Shown piece by piece: positions 54,848-64,000 of a stretch of 64,000 bases of DNA. How positions within the stretch are numbered: position 1 is the first letter of the stretch; each line of letters starts with the position of its first letter. The position numbers and the translations under genes are program-made. The DNA is from an uncultured bacterium (GTDB lineage Bacteria; Hydrogenedentota; Hydrogenedentia; Hydrogenedentales; Hydrogenedentaceae). The notes beneath the pieces are model-generated. The model saw only the letters and a list, made by a program, of their open reading frames with translations. It made no database searches and was not told the origin of the DNA. The stretch spans positions 78,226 to 142,225 of the forward strand of contig CALLRP010000006.1 in the NCBI GenBank assembly GCA_938014335.1, read 5' to 3'.

Positions 54848-55792
54848 TTAAAATGAAAGTGCATATGGGATTGCACTCAGACACTCAGCAACATAGCGGT
54901 TTACAGGTGCTTTCCCTTCATAACGAATAAATTCAACATGACCGTCTAAGTATAAGACATTACATCCTCCGGGAATATGATTAAAATAATTTGCTTTGCT
55001 TCCGATAGCGACAATGTCAAACATTATCCACACACTACTTTGTGCTTGTGCAGTTGATGCGGGATTATTTATATCTGTGATGAGGAAACGCTCAATTCCT
55101 TCACGAAGACGATAAACTATATCTCCACCTGCATTGCCATCTGGAGATAAGTTGGAAATATCAATATCTGCAACAGCATAATTATGAGCCATCGCCCCTT
55201 GCATTGCGGTATAAGCAAGTGCACGCCAGAACTGCCTACTTCCTATTTTACTAGGTTGAAATGGGGCTAAGTTGGTAGATGGATCATCCAATTCACAGCG
55301 GTCAAAAACCCAGCCTGTATATATATAACTATTCACACCTAAACGGATACCCGCCGAATGGAGTAATCCCCCTGAACCATTATCACATGCATAATTTATT
55401 GTCCATTCCCCTTTCGAATTTTTTAAATTATTCACAGTAACTTTAGAATTAGAGGGACAAACAAGGATAGACGGGTCAGTTAAGTATTCAGGGTAAATAG
55501 TAGAAATACGTGGATTTAATCCATAAACATAATTGTTGCCTCCCGTGGGTGTCAATGTTTCACAGTCATAAAGGGGTTCTGAATTAATAAGTATCATAGG
55601 AAACCTTTCCCCTTTGGATTCACTGGAATACATTTTGAAAATTACACCCCACTGTTTTAAGTTGTTTTGGCAACTGGACCTTCGTGCCGCTTCCCGTGCC
55701 CTTGCCAAAGCAGGGAGTAAAACAGAGGCTAAGATCCCAATAATAGCTATAACTACCAGTAATTCAATTAACGTGAAGCCATTTTTTCTCAT
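54848..55792 (-). CDS. Type II secretion/prepilin-like protein, DUF1559 style
   Basis: 314 residues. N-terminal class III prepilin signal '[19 protein letters not shown]' with cleavage expected before F6, then the hydrophobic pilin helix. The C-terminal domain contains '[13 protein letters not shown]', the loop typical of this family in Planctomycetes, Lentisphaerae and relatives, where many copies per genome are common. Likely a minor pseudopilin or a surface adhesin exported by a type II/IV machinery. No pilus assembly genes lie next to it. Ribosome-binding site AAGGAG; a tandem repeat sits just upstream. Confidence 0.9.
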   Translation of the reverse strand: MRKNGFTLIELLVVIAIIGILASVLLPALARAREAARRSSCQNNLKQWGVIFKMYSSESKGERFPMILINSEPLYDCETLTPTGGNNYVYGLNPRISTIYPEYLTDPSILVCPSNSKVTVNNLKNSKGEWTINYACDNGSGGLLHSAGIRLGVNSYIYTGWVFDRCELDDPSTNLAPFQPSKIGSRQFWRALAYTAMQGAMAHNYAVADIDISNLSPDGNAGGDIVYRLREGIERFLITDINNPASTAQAQSSVWIMFDIVAIGSKANYFNHIPGGCNVLYLDGHVEFIRYEGKAPVNRYVAECLSAIPYALSF

Positions 55793-55816
55793 TTTATAAC
55801 TCCTTATGAAATAAGT

Positions 55817-55866
55817 TTGAGATAGAAATTGTTGTAATTTTTGAGATAGAAATTGTTGTAATTTTT
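55817..55866. repeat. Two-copy 24-bp tandem repeat upstream of the prepilin-like gene
   Basis: The 24-bp unit TTGAGATAGAAATTGTTGTAATTT occurs at 55817-55840 and again at 55841-55864, without mismatch. It lies 25 bp before the start codon of the minus-strand prepilin-like gene, so in its promoter or leader. Confidence 0.9.
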
Positions 55867-55920
55867 AAGTAAATCAATACATTCAAAGTAGTTTTAGATG
55901 ATAAAAAATCTAGATATTAA

Positions 55921-56256
55921 TTATTGAAAGGAAGGAGGTCCACGGTGGGAGTTAGGTTTTAAAATATTTTTTATATGACTTACTTTTGGTTTAAGAAAAA
56001 AATTTTTCTCAAAAGTATATTTAATGCATAGAAAGAAAAACAGTAAAACTAATAAGGGAGTGAACATTAAGATACGAAAAGGACCTTTTCCCTCTTTACC
56101 TCCAAAAGACTTTTCCCAGATACCGGGTAATAACCCGTGAAGAACGGCTATAAGAAGATATAAAGTAAGTGCGATACAAAGTAATTTTAACAGTTTTTGC
56201 CCCTGTAAAAACACTTTCTTTTGTTTAATTTTGTATGTTTTATTTGCTTTCTCCAT
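55921..56256 (-). CDS. Small membrane protein of unknown function
   Basis: 111 residues with a basic N-terminus, two predicted membrane helices (about 24-44 and 64-84) and a basic C-terminal tail. No family recognised. No ribosome-binding site is clear before the ATG, but the hydrophobicity pattern and codon use support a real gene. It lies alone between the prepilin-like gene and mcsA. Confidence 0.55.
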   Translation of the reverse strand: MEKANKTYKIKQKKVFLQGQKLLKLLCIALTLYLLIAVLHGLLPGIWEKSFGGKEGKGPFRILMFTPLLVLLFFFLCIKYTFEKNFFLKPKVSHIKNILKPNSHRGPPSFQ

Positions 56257-56423
56257 GGCAATAAATTCTTAAAGTGGCTTAATAAATAACCATATTAGAT
56301 TATTGTAGATAATTTTTATTGGTTACCTCAAATTGGAAGGATATTGTTATATGGAGTAGATGTGAAGGGAATGTACTTATAATGTTATAATTATTTATAT
56401 ATAAATGTTCAAAGGACTTAAAA

Positions 56424-56951
56424 ATGCTTTGTCAGAAATGTCATAAAAAACTTGCAACAGTTCGTTATGCGGAAGTGATTGATGGAAATGTAACAGAAAT
56501 CCACCTATGTGCGGACTGTTTAATGGAAATTCAAAAAAATCCTAAAGGGTTTAATTTCGCTTCGACAGAACCCCAAATTAAAGAACGGCGGGAAGATACA
56601 GAAAATAGTGTAAAAAAAGCAAAGACAAAAACAATATGTTCTGTTTGTGGAACCCAAATAAATTATATTCATGAGAAAAGTAGAGTGGGTTGTTTTACAT
56701 GTTATAAAAGTTTTGGTCCCGAAATAGAATCTATACTTGAAGTTATTCAAGGGGGGAGTTCTCATATAGGTAAAAAATTAAATTATGCAGATGATGAAGA
56801 ACGCGTTCGAGCACAAATTCTTCTGGATACAAAAAAGGCTTTGATACGGCAGGCTATCAAATCAGAGGATTATGAATCGGCTGCAAAACTACGTGATGAA
56901 ATTCTAAATTTAGAAAAAAGAGTATCTTCATGGAAAATAGGTAAAAACTAA
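56424..56951 (+). CDS. mcsA: McsA-like zinc-finger/UVR protein
   Basis: 175 residues with two CxxC pairs at the N-terminus ('MLCQKCHKKL' and 'LCADCL'), two more in the middle ('CSVCG' and 'CFTCYKSF') and a C-terminal UVR motif ('YESAAKLRDEILNLEK'). In Firmicutes McsA activates the arginine kinase McsB and helps couple it to ClpC. Ribosome-binding site AAGGAC. It is followed 3 bp later by the McsB-like gene and then clpC. The ctsR repressor that heads this operon in Bacillus is absent. Confidence 0.93.
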   Translation: MLCQKCHKKLATVRYAEVIDGNVTEIHLCADCLMEIQKNPKGFNFASTEPQIKERREDTENSVKKAKTKTICSVCGTQINYIHEKSRVGCFTCYKSFGPEIESILEVIQGGSSHIGKKLNYADDEERVRAQILLDTKKALIRQAIKSEDYESAAKLRDEILNLEKRVSSWKIGKN

Positions 56952-56954
56952 TAT

Positions 56955-58097
56955 ATGATGACAAAAACATGGGTCGAAAATGAACCAGTTTGGTGGAAAG
57001 AAAAAGTTTCAGGTGCTCCTGTCTCTATTGTGACAGTGGGTACATTGTGTCGTAATGTTGCAGGATTCTTTTTCCCGATGCGAATGAGCGAGGAAGAAAA
57101 ACAACGACTTGAAGATTTGATAAAAGAAAATTCTTTGCATTTGAATGGAATTTCAATAGACGATTATATTAGTTTTGCAGGCAGTTCCCCCCGGGAACAT
57201 CTATTTTTATCTGAACGGTTCCTTGTATCCTATGATTTAATATCTGGAATCGGTCACCGGGGTGCCTTTATCAGTAAAGACCAAAGTTTCTCGGTAATGG
57301 TAAATGCTGGGGAACACATCTCTTTTCGTGTGGTATGTGCGGGTCTACAAGTAGAGAAGGCATGGGAAGTTTTGAATCAGATAGATGACAAAATGAGTAC
57401 AGTTGTAGATTACATGACAGATCCTCGGTTAGGCTTTTTAACCTCCGATTTAAATCTTATAGGCACAGGATTGAAATTTTTTATCATACTTCACCTCCCA
57501 GGTTTAGCAAGGACAGGAAATATTATGCTCTGGGAGGAAAAGTTAAAATCTTTAGGTTTTTACCTTAAAGGGGTAAGAACAGGTCCTCCAACAGATGCCC
57601 GTCCTTTAGCAATACCAAAGCATCTCATAGAACAAGGCTTTCATAGTTCAATTACCTCACCTGTCGTGGTAGGTCTGATAGAAACTGTGGGAAGTTTATT
57701 TGCTATTGGGAATAGATACACATTAGGTTTTTCTGAAGCGGAGATTATTTTTTCTTTATCTCACATGGTAAGTGAACTCACAAAAGCGGAGATGGATGCA
57801 AGACAAAAACTTTTATCGTCCAGTAAACTAACATTAGAAGATATGGTGGGTAGAGCAGAAGGAGTAGCCAAAGGAGCACGATTCTTAGAATTTGCAGAAG
57901 CCATAGAACTGTGGTCTGCGCTTCAATTGGGTTACTCTTTAAAACTCACCTCTGAATCGGTCTCTTCTTTACCTTTATCTTTATTATTTGAACTACAAGG
58001 GGGACATATCCTCGTTAATTTAACTTCTAATGGAAATAATACAGTAAAAATGAGTTTGATGCGTGCTAATAAGTTTAAAGAGATATTTAGCAATTAA
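56955..58097 (+). CDS. McsB-like protein, probable inactive arginine kinase (pseudokinase)
   Basis: 380 residues, slightly longer than McsB. The overall ATP:guanido phosphotransferase order is recognisable: 'LSERFLVSYDLIS' (compare ERxLLxEKxLIS), 'NAGEHISFR' (117-125), 'DPRLGFLTSDLNLIGTGLK' (156-174), 'FIILHLPGLA' and 'GNRYTLGFSEAEII'. Key sites are changed. The SSRxRLARN nucleotide motif reads 'TVGTLCRN'. NEEDHxRI has lost both Glu residues and the Arg. The active Cys of CPTN is Asp. The last Arg of GTGLR is Lys. The RGxYGEGSE block is replaced by 'KGVRTGPPTD'. Protein-arginine phosphorylation is therefore unlikely. Position between mcsA and clpC suggests an adaptor role. Confidence 0.85.
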   Translation: MMTKTWVENEPVWWKEKVSGAPVSIVTVGTLCRNVAGFFFPMRMSEEEKQRLEDLIKENSLHLNGISIDDYISFAGSSPREHLFLSERFLVSYDLISGIGHRGAFISKDQSFSVMVNAGEHISFRVVCAGLQVEKAWEVLNQIDDKMSTVVDYMTDPRLGFLTSDLNLIGTGLKFFIILHLPGLARTGNIMLWEEKLKSLGFYLKGVRTGPPTDARPLAIPKHLIEQGFHSSITSPVVVGLIETVGSLFAIGNRYTLGFSEAEIIFSLSHMVSELTKAEMDARQKLLSSSKLTLEDMVGRAEGVAKGARFLEFAEAIELWSALQLGYSLKLTSESVSSLPLSLLFELQGGHILVNLTSNGNNTVKMSLMRANKFKEIFSN

Positions 58098-58137
58098 ATA
58101 AAAACTAAAAGAGAATAATACTTTAGGGAGAAAATAG

Positions 58138-60639
58138 ATGTTGTGGGAACGCTTCACAGAGAGAGCCCGACATGTAATAGCTGTCGCACGGACAGAAGCT
58201 GTAAAACGAGGCAGTGAATATGTCCGAACAGAGCATATCCTTTTTGCTTTATGTCAGGAGACAGAAGGTATTGCGGCGAAAGCATTACTAAATATGGGGG
58301 TTGATTTAGAACAACTTGTCCAAGAAATTGAACATCGGAGTCCCCAGGGACCTGCCTTATTATCTTCTGAAGAGATTACCTATACACCCCGTGCTAAAAA
58401 AGTACTTGAGATGGCAGCCGAAGAAGCCCATCGGTTTAATCATACCTATATTGGAACGGAACATATCCTGTTGGGTCTTATTAAAGAAGGTGAAAGCGTT
58501 GCGGCAAAGTTATTGGCTGAATTTAGCATTGATTTAAATCGTGCACAAACCGAAATTATGAAACTCCTTGGTGAACATGGAACCCCCAGTGGTAAAGGAG
58601 AAATGCACGAACGGAGAAAATCTACGACTCCCGCACTCGATACATTTGGCAGGGACCTGACATTTTTAGCAAGAGAGGGGAAATTAGACCCTGTCATAGG
58701 GAGAGAGACCGAAATAGAGCGTGTTATACAAATATTGAGTAGACGGACAAAAAACAATCCCGTATTAATTGGGGAGGCTGGAGTGGGAAAAACTGCAATC
58801 GTAGAAGGACTTGCTCAGGCTATTGTTAATGGAAATGTCCCTGATTTACTTCTTAATAAACGAGTTTTAACATTGGATTTGGGTTCTGTTATTGCAGGGA
58901 CAAAATATCGGGGGCAGTTTGAGGAACGATTAAAAAGTGTAATGAAAGAAATTCAACGAGAAGATAACATCATTCTCTTCATTGATGAGATACATACTAT
59001 TGTCGGGGCAGGAGCTGCAGAGGGAGCGGTTGATGCTGCTAATATGTTAAAACCTGCTCTTGCGAGAGGCGAATTGCAGTGTATTGGTGCTACAACGGCT
59101 GATGAATACCGAAAATACATAGAAAAAGATGCCGCTTTAGCACGAAGATTCCAAACTATTTTTGTAGAAGCTCCTTCCGCCGAAGAAACAATAAAAATTC
59201 TTGAGGGCCTTCGTGATAAGTATGAAGCCCACCACAAAGTAAAATACACAGAGGATGCCATCATTTCTGCTGTAAAACTCTCAGACCAATATATTACGGA
59301 TCGTTATCTGCCCGATAAAGCGATTGATGTGTTGGATGAAGCAGGGAGTCGTGTTCGGTTACAAATAACGACACGTCCTAAAGAATTAAAAGAATTGGAA
59401 ACAGAAATAGAAAAAATAACCCAAGAAAAAGAAATAGCCATCAAACATCAGGAATTCGAAAAAGCGGCATCTTTGAGGGACAAAGAACGCCGTCTGCAAT
59501 CCCAATATCAGGAAAAGAAAAAAGAATGGGAATCTCAAAGAGATTCCGCTCAGGCAGTAGTTACTGGGGAAGATATTGCCTATGTCGTATCAAAATGGAC
59601 GGGAGTCCCCCTTACAAAAATTGGAGAAACTGAATCAGAACGATTGCTTCGTATGCGTGATGAGTTGCATAAATCTATTGTGGGGCAAGATCTTGCTATT
59701 GACGCGATTACTCGAGCTATACAGAGGTCAAGAGCAGGCATACGACATCATAACCGTCCAGTGGGTTCCTTCCTTTTCTTGGGACCTACAGGCGTGGGTA
59801 AAACATTGCTTGCAAAAAAATTAGCTGAATTTTTATTCGGTGATGAGCGTGCTCTAATAACTTTGGATATGTCAGAGTATATGGAAAAATTTACCGTATC
59901 CCGTTTAATGGGCGCTCCTCCGGGATATATTGGGTATGATGAAGGGGGGCAACTAACAGAACAGGTACGAAGAAGACCCTATTCCGTAGTGCTTTTCGAT
60001 GAAATAGAAAAAGCACATCCGGATATTTTTAATGCTTTACTTCAAATTCTTGAAGAAGGTCAAATGACAGATGGTAGTGGAAGAAAGGTAGACTTTAAAA
60101 ATACAGTGATTGTTTTGACTTCAAATATAGGAGCGCGTAAGATAGGCAAATCCACCTCACTGGGTTTCCAGAAAGACACAGTTGAAGAGGAGTATGAAAA
60201 GATGCGCGACCGTGTGATGGAAGAGGTTCGAAAAACCTTTAACCCCGAATTTTTAAATCGTTTGGATGAAATTTTAGTTTTTCATAGACTCACTCAGGAA
60301 CAATTAGAAAAAATCATCGACATACAAGTAGCAGAAGTTACAAAAAAACTGTCTGAAAAACAGATAAGCGTGAAAATTACCCCAGAAGCAAAGAAATTTC
60401 TTGTACAAATTGGGAGTAGTGAAGAATATGGAGCTCGACCTCTCAGACGGGCTATCCAGCAGAATGTAGAAGACCCCCTTGCTGAAAAATTACTTGCGGG
60501 TGATATTAAAGAAGGAAATACCGTTTTAATTACCCTTTCTGATGATAATAAAAAATTAGAATTTGTCCAGAAAGACAACGAATTTGAAAATCAATTACAA
60601 AAACACGATAATAATACAGTAAAATTAATTACAAATTAG
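58138..60639 (+). CDS. clpC: ATP-dependent Clp protease ATP-binding subunit ClpC
   Basis: 833 residues. N-terminal Clp_N double repeat (1-145, '[12 protein letters not shown]' and '[12 protein letters not shown]'). First AAA+ domain with Walker A 'GEAGVGKT' (212-219). Middle domain with UVR motif ('[16 protein letters not shown]', about 437-452). Second AAA+ domain with Walker A 'GPTGVGKT' and sensor/arginine motifs ('[11 protein letters not shown]'). Unfolds proteins for ClpP. In Bacillus the N-domain reads phosphoarginine marks made by McsB; here the McsB partner appears inactive. Ribosome-binding site GGGAG. Third gene of the mcsA operon. Confidence 0.98.
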   Translation: MLWERFTERARHVIAVARTEAVKRGSEYVRTEHILFALCQETEGIAAKALLNMGVDLEQLVQEIEHRSPQGPALLSSEEITYTPRAKKVLEMAAEEAHRFNHTYIGTEHILLGLIKEGESVAAKLLAEFSIDLNRAQTEIMKLLGEHGTPSGKGEMHERRKSTTPALDTFGRDLTFLAREGKLDPVIGRETEIERVIQILSRRTKNNPVLIGEAGVGKTAIVEGLAQAIVNGNVPDLLLNKRVLTLDLGSVIAGTKYRGQFEERLKSVMKEIQREDNIILFIDEIHTIVGAGAAEGAVDAANMLKPALARGELQCIGATTADEYRKYIEKDAALARRFQTIFVEAPSAEETIKILEGLRDKYEAHHKVKYTEDAIISAVKLSDQYITDRYLPDKAIDVLDEAGSRVRLQITTRPKELKELETEIEKITQEKEIAIKHQEFEKAASLRDKERRLQSQYQEKKKEWESQRDSAQAVVTGEDIAYVVSKWTGVPLTKIGETESERLLRMRDELHKSIVGQDLAIDAITRAIQRSRAGIRHHNRPVGSFLFLGPTGVGKTLLAKKLAEFLFGDERALITLDMSEYMEKFTVSRLMGAPPGYIGYDEGGQLTEQVRRRPYSVVLFDEIEKAHPDIFNALLQILEEGQMTDGSGRKVDFKNTVIVLTSNIGARKIGKSTSLGFQKDTVEEEYEKMRDRVMEEVRKTFNPEFLNRLDEILVFHRLTQEQLEKIIDIQVAEVTKKLSEKQISVKITPEAKKFLVQIGSSEEYGARPLRRAIQQNVEDPLAEKLLAGDIKEGNTVLITLSDDNKKLEFVQKDNEFENQLQKHDNNTVKLITN

Positions 60640-60696
60640 GGCTTACTGTAGGCAAATTCAGAATTAATGTAACAAACTAATAAAGGGATTTGTTAA

Positions 60697-63009
60697 ATGT
60701 TTAAGATGAAATACATCTATGCGGGTTGTTTTTTCTCACTTCTTTTTTGTGCAACGGCAATAGCTCAATTAGAAGAATATGCCGGAAAAGAAATTATTTC
60801 CGTTCAAGTAAAAGGATTAGAAAAAATTAATGAACAGGTAGTTTTAGGACAAACAGAGACAAAAGCGGGACAGAGTTTAAATCCCCGTTCTATTGCGAGG
60901 GATTTAAGAAGAATCTATGGGTTGGGATATTTTGTAAAAGTGGATGCAGAGGTTACACCAGAAGGGAACGGAGTAAAAGTAGTTTTTGTTGTCGAAGAAG
61001 AACGGAGAATTACGGATGTTAAAATAATAGGTTGTAAAAAAATTAAACCGAGAGCAATAGAACCTATCCTGAAGCAAAAAAGAGGTGCCTCATTTATTCC
61101 AGCATTATGTGAGGAAGACAGACAATCTATTATTAACATGTACCAAGGGAAAGGTTATGCCAATACAAAGGTTGATGTTATCACCGAAAAAATAGAACCT
61201 AGTCTTGTCCGAATCATCTATTCTATTGAAGAAGGTAAAAAAGCCCGTATTAAAGAAATAGAGATTGAGGGGAATAGTGCCTTATCAGACCGACAAATAA
61301 AAAAAGCAATGAAAACAAGACCTGCATGGTGGTTTTTAGGTGGGAAGTATGACGAAATGAAATTTGAAAATGACTTAGACAATGTCGTCAATAAATACGG
61401 TGACAACGGTTATTTAGATGCCAAAGTAACCCACACCGATGTCCTATACACAGATGGGGGTAAAAAATTAAAAATAAAATTATATGTAGAAGAGGGAGAA
61501 CAGTACAAGGTTAAATCTATTCAATATGCAAATAATAGTGTATTCGACAATGATGAGTTTGAAAAAGAAATAAAAGTTAAACAAGAAGATATTCATAATA
61601 AAGGGCAGGTAGCAAAAGATGCACAAACGCTCGAACTCAAATATCGCGATAGCGGTTATGTGGATGCAACTGTAACTCCTCAAGTTTCAAAAGATGAACA
61701 GAACAAAACAACTAATATTGCCTATAATATCTCCGAAGGAGAGTTAAAATATATTAAACAAATAGATATTACTGGAAATGATGTAACACAGGATGATGTG
61801 ATTCGCCGACAAATGTTGATAAAACCTGGCGAGAGATATGATGGCTCGTCCATAGAATCCAGTAAGTTAAGGCTTGAAAACACAGACTATTTTGATAAAG
61901 TTCGTGTAACACTTACAGATGACGATGTAGACCCCAGATATTCAAATTTACTCGTAGATGTTGAAGAAGGCAAGACCAACTCGTTTTTATTTGGTGCAGG
62001 ATATAGCACAGATGAAGGGGTAGGAGGATTTGCTCAACTTCGTTTGAGAAATTTTGATATAACCGACTGGCCTCATTTTTCCGGTGGTGGGCAACAGTTT
62101 TCTGCTCGTGTTCACATAGGTGATAGAAGAGATCGCTATAATATCAGCTTTACAGACCCCGAAATTTTTGGTTATCCTATATCCTTAGGTGTTGATCTCT
62201 ATAATGAGTCATATTGGGTTAGAGGCGGAGCAGATTATCGCGAAAATCAGGCAGGAGGACAAATACGCTTTGGAAAGGCTCTTTCTCTGTATAATACAGC
62301 AAGATTGGCGTTCCGCGTCGAAGATGTAGATGTGAGTGATTTGCCGTGGTTTATTAATAGAGAAATTCGTAAACAAACAGAAAATTCGACAACAGTTAGC
62401 ACTGTTCTGAGTTTAGAAAGAAATACTTTAGATCGTCCCAGAGACCCATCTCGGGGGATCAATGCAATTTTGAGTTCAGAACTCGCTGGTCTGGGTGGAG
62501 ATAATAATTTTGTTAAATTGCAATTTGATTTATCATGGTTCAGAGCATTAGATAAAAACAAGAAATGGGTATTAATGTTACGGACCCGTGAAGGTTGGAT
62601 GACAGAATATGGAGACTCGGATTATATTCCACTGATTTATAGATTTTATGCAGGTGGAACGACCACGGTTCGCGGATATGATTACCGTGATATAGGTCCT
62701 AAAATACGCGAATATGGTTGGTTTGGAGATTGGATAGCCGAAGGAGGGAACCTTCGTTTGGTTAATAATTTAGAATTAAAATATAAATTAACCAATATTG
62801 TCCGACTTTACTCATTCTTAGACATGGGGGGTGTTTGGAAAAATGAAGATGATTTAGATCTCTCTGATTTAAGATATAGTGCTGGCTTAGGGATAGGTGC
62901 TGAAATTCCTAAATTTGGACCTATCCGTATTGATTATGGTATCCCTCTTAACCCTGATGAAAACCAAGGAAGTGGTAAACTACACCTAACTACAGGCTTA
63001 CAATTTTAA
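60697..63009 (+). CDS. bamA: Outer membrane protein assembly factor BamA
   Basis: 770 residues. Signal peptide (about 1-24), five POTRA domains (about 30-425) and a 16-strand beta barrel (about 440-770), containing the 'VRGYDY' loop motif seen in the Omp85 family and ending in Phe (TTGLQF), the normal barrel signal. Inserts beta-barrel proteins into the outer membrane. Followed by skp and lpxD, the classical order. Ribosome-binding site AAGGG. Confidence 0.97.
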   Translation: MFKMKYIYAGCFFSLLFCATAIAQLEEYAGKEIISVQVKGLEKINEQVVLGQTETKAGQSLNPRSIARDLRRIYGLGYFVKVDAEVTPEGNGVKVVFVVEEERRITDVKIIGCKKIKPRAIEPILKQKRGASFIPALCEEDRQSIINMYQGKGYANTKVDVITEKIEPSLVRIIYSIEEGKKARIKEIEIEGNSALSDRQIKKAMKTRPAWWFLGGKYDEMKFENDLDNVVNKYGDNGYLDAKVTHTDVLYTDGGKKLKIKLYVEEGEQYKVKSIQYANNSVFDNDEFEKEIKVKQEDIHNKGQVAKDAQTLELKYRDSGYVDATVTPQVSKDEQNKTTNIAYNISEGELKYIKQIDITGNDVTQDDVIRRQMLIKPGERYDGSSIESSKLRLENTDYFDKVRVTLTDDDVDPRYSNLLVDVEEGKTNSFLFGAGYSTDEGVGGFAQLRLRNFDITDWPHFSGGGQQFSARVHIGDRRDRYNISFTDPEIFGYPISLGVDLYNESYWVRGGADYRENQAGGQIRFGKALSLYNTARLAFRVEDVDVSDLPWFINREIRKQTENSTTVSTVLSLERNTLDRPRDPSRGINAILSSELAGLGGDNNFVKLQFDLSWFRALDKNKKWVLMLRTREGWMTEYGDSDYIPLIYRFYAGGTTTVRGYDYRDIGPKIREYGWFGDWIAEGGNLRLVNNLELKYKLTNIVRLYSFLDMGGVWKNEDDLDLSDLRYSAGLGIGAEIPKFGPIRIDYGIPLNPDENQGSGKLHLTTGLQF

Positions 63010-63137
63010 TTTTCAAAGTAGCACACACATAATATAGGTTTTTCAATATAATATAATGAAATTTAAAATATAAATGTGATATACTTTCGTTTATTATATA
63101 GAACTGTATTTAACTCTATAACAAGAAAGGAAAAGTT

Positions 63138-63731
63138 GTGAAAGGGAGATATTTTTTTATTTCATTTTTTCTTATGAATTTAATTTTGGTTCCTTTGAAG
63201 TCTGTAATAGCACAGGAACCCTCTAAAAGTGCCGATACAGGAGCATCTTATAAAATAGCTGTTGTTGATGTTGAACTTGTTATGAGGGAATATAACAAAA
63301 GAAAACAAAAATATGAAGAACTTCAAAAAGAGGTTGATGCACAACAAAAAGACTTAGACAGTTTAATGAATCGAATTGAAGAAGACCGTAAAAAACTTGA
63401 AACTGGTAAGGCCACTATGAGCGATGAAGAAAAACTGGATTTGAAAATGAAAATAGAGCAAGAAGCGGCTTCGTACCGTGCAGAACTTGAGAAGCGTCAG
63501 AAAACGATTGACAGTAAGGAAGAAAGAATAATTCGTGAGTGTCTGGACGACATACAAAATGCAATAAGTGTTATTGCAACTTCTGATAATTATCACCTTG
63601 TTTTTAACGCAGGTAAGTCCTTAAAAAGTAGTTTGTTATTCCATAGTCCGACAATGGATATTACTTCCAAAGTTTTGACATATTTGAATTCTAGCTCTTC
63701 TACACCAGCTATATCTAAACCAAAGAAATAA
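63138..63731 (+). CDS. skp: Periplasmic chaperone Skp/OmpH
   Basis: 197 residues from a GTG with AGAAAGGA upstream. Signal peptide (about 1-26), then 'YKIAVVDVELVMREY' (the strand that starts Skp), two long coiled-coil tentacle helices with 'EELQKEVDAQQKDLDSL' and 'YRAELEKRQKTIDSKEERI', and the final beta segment 'YHLVFNAGKSLKSSLLF'. Holds unfolded outer membrane proteins for BamA. Ends in a short Ser/Lys tail. Confidence 0.9.
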   Translation: MKGRYFFISFFLMNLILVPLKSVIAQEPSKSADTGASYKIAVVDVELVMREYNKRKQKYEELQKEVDAQQKDLDSLMNRIEEDRKKLETGKATMSDEEKLDLKMKIEQEAASYRAELEKRQKTIDSKEERIIRECLDDIQNAISVIATSDNYHLVFNAGKSLKSSLLFHSPTMDITSKVLTYLNSSSSTPAISKPKK

Positions 63732-63781
63732 AAGTGATAGAATTACCCGATATTTAATTATATTTGAACATTTGAAAACAG

Positions 63782-64000
63782 ATGCAAATAAAAGCAATAC
63801 AAATAGCACAATGGGTAAATGGTACAATTATTAGGGGTGAGGAAGATACTTTAATAACAGGTGTTAACAGTGTTGAAGACGCAAAGGAAGGGGATTTAAT
63901 TTTTATTCGAGATAAAAAATATGAGCCTCTTCTGACAAAAACTCTTGCCTCTGCAGTTCTTCTAGGTAAAGACCCATCTATTACCTTACCCGAAAAACTT
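63782..64000 (+). CDS. lpxD: UDP-3-O-acylglucosamine N-acyltransferase (5' part)
   Basis: 73 codons from the ATG at 63782 to the window end. The product begins 'MQIKAIQIAQWVNGTIIRGE', followed by 'GVNSVEDAKEGDLIFI', the N-terminal uridine-binding domain of LpxD. The hexapeptide-repeat part lies outside the window. Third step of lipid A synthesis. Gene order bamA-skp-lpxD supports the call. Confidence 0.88.
   Translation, partial: MQIKAIQIAQWVNGTIIRGEEDTLITGVNSVEDAKEGDLIFIRDKKYEPLLTKTLASAVLLGKDPSITLPEKL

Noticed and set aside
1..64000. tRNA, rRNA, CRISPR or insertion sequences
   Set aside because: Gaps between genes were read on both strands; no tRNA-like T-arm, array of spaced repeats, transposase or terminal inverted repeats was found. 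GTTCGA-like strings occur only inside coding genes.

Overview
The window is AT-rich DNA from a Gram-negative bacterium. It encodes a complete BamA, a periplasmic Skp/OmpH chaperone and the start of LpxD, so there is an outer membrane with lipid A. Three traits point to the Planctomycetes/Lentisphaerae/Hydrogenedentota group: a DUF1559-type prepilin-like protein, a secreted C25 peptidase ending in paired 'ELLRxIQ' EF-hand-like repeats, and many secreted TPR, HEAT and glycoside hydrolase proteins. My best guess is Candidatus Hydrogenedentota, mainly from the C-terminal repeat style. That is inference, since no rRNA gene is present.

Layout. 1-12,937 (minus) looks like one eight-gene operon: a membrane-anchored TPR protein, a coiled-coil protein, a soluble PAS histidine kinase, a sigma54-type response regulator, two tandem GT-C glycosyltransferase/TPR fusions, a DPM1-like GT2 and a B12-binding radical SAM enzyme (cut by the window edge). 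A receiver protein with a degenerate GGDEF domain diverges from it and is followed by a GH29 fucosidase. 15.7-20 kb holds an orphan trpD and a three-gene GlpA-like/GlpB-like/DUF1667 oxidoreductase operon. 20-21 kb is decayed DNA. 21-26.4 kb has two thioredoxin-fold proteins and the yceD-rpmF-plsX-TPR-xer cluster. 26.4-33.4 kb has comB, an HU gene with a structured leader, the C25 peptidase and ppk1. 33.4-36.7 kb (minus) holds a nitroreductase, deoC, an SDR and a LysA-like decarboxylase. 36.8-42.3 kb is a tight radA-disA-pyrK-pyrD-pyrF-pyrE run. 42.3-50.6 kb has a GH4-like enzyme, a HEAT protein, acylphosphatase, a TIM-barrel isomerase, a sialidase, an aldo/keto reductase, an EF-hand protein and a GT2. 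A second decayed stretch lies at 50.7-51.2 kb. 51.2-56.3 kb has two alpha/beta hydrolases, a DMT transporter, a phosphoesterase and the prepilin-like protein. 56.4-60.6 kb is mcsA-mcsB-like-clpC, and 60.7-64 kb is bamA-skp-lpxD.

Main points of interest. (1) The eight-gene operon joins a sigma54 two-component system to two bacterial relatives of the eukaryotic TMTC architecture (membrane glycosyltransferase plus TPR); the first protein carries two FliM-like 'LSQDEI' peptides in its cytoplasmic tail. (2) The McsB-like protein between mcsA and clpC has lost almost every residue needed for arginine kinase activity, suggesting a pseudokinase adaptor for ClpC. (3) The HU gene has a two-hairpin leader that touches its ribosome-binding site. 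(4) A promoter-like sequence and a clean intrinsic terminator face the minus strand upstream of trpD and could delimit a small RNA of about 135 nt. (5) Two decayed genes remain readable in pieces. No tRNA, rRNA, CRISPR array, transposase or prophage gene was seen.
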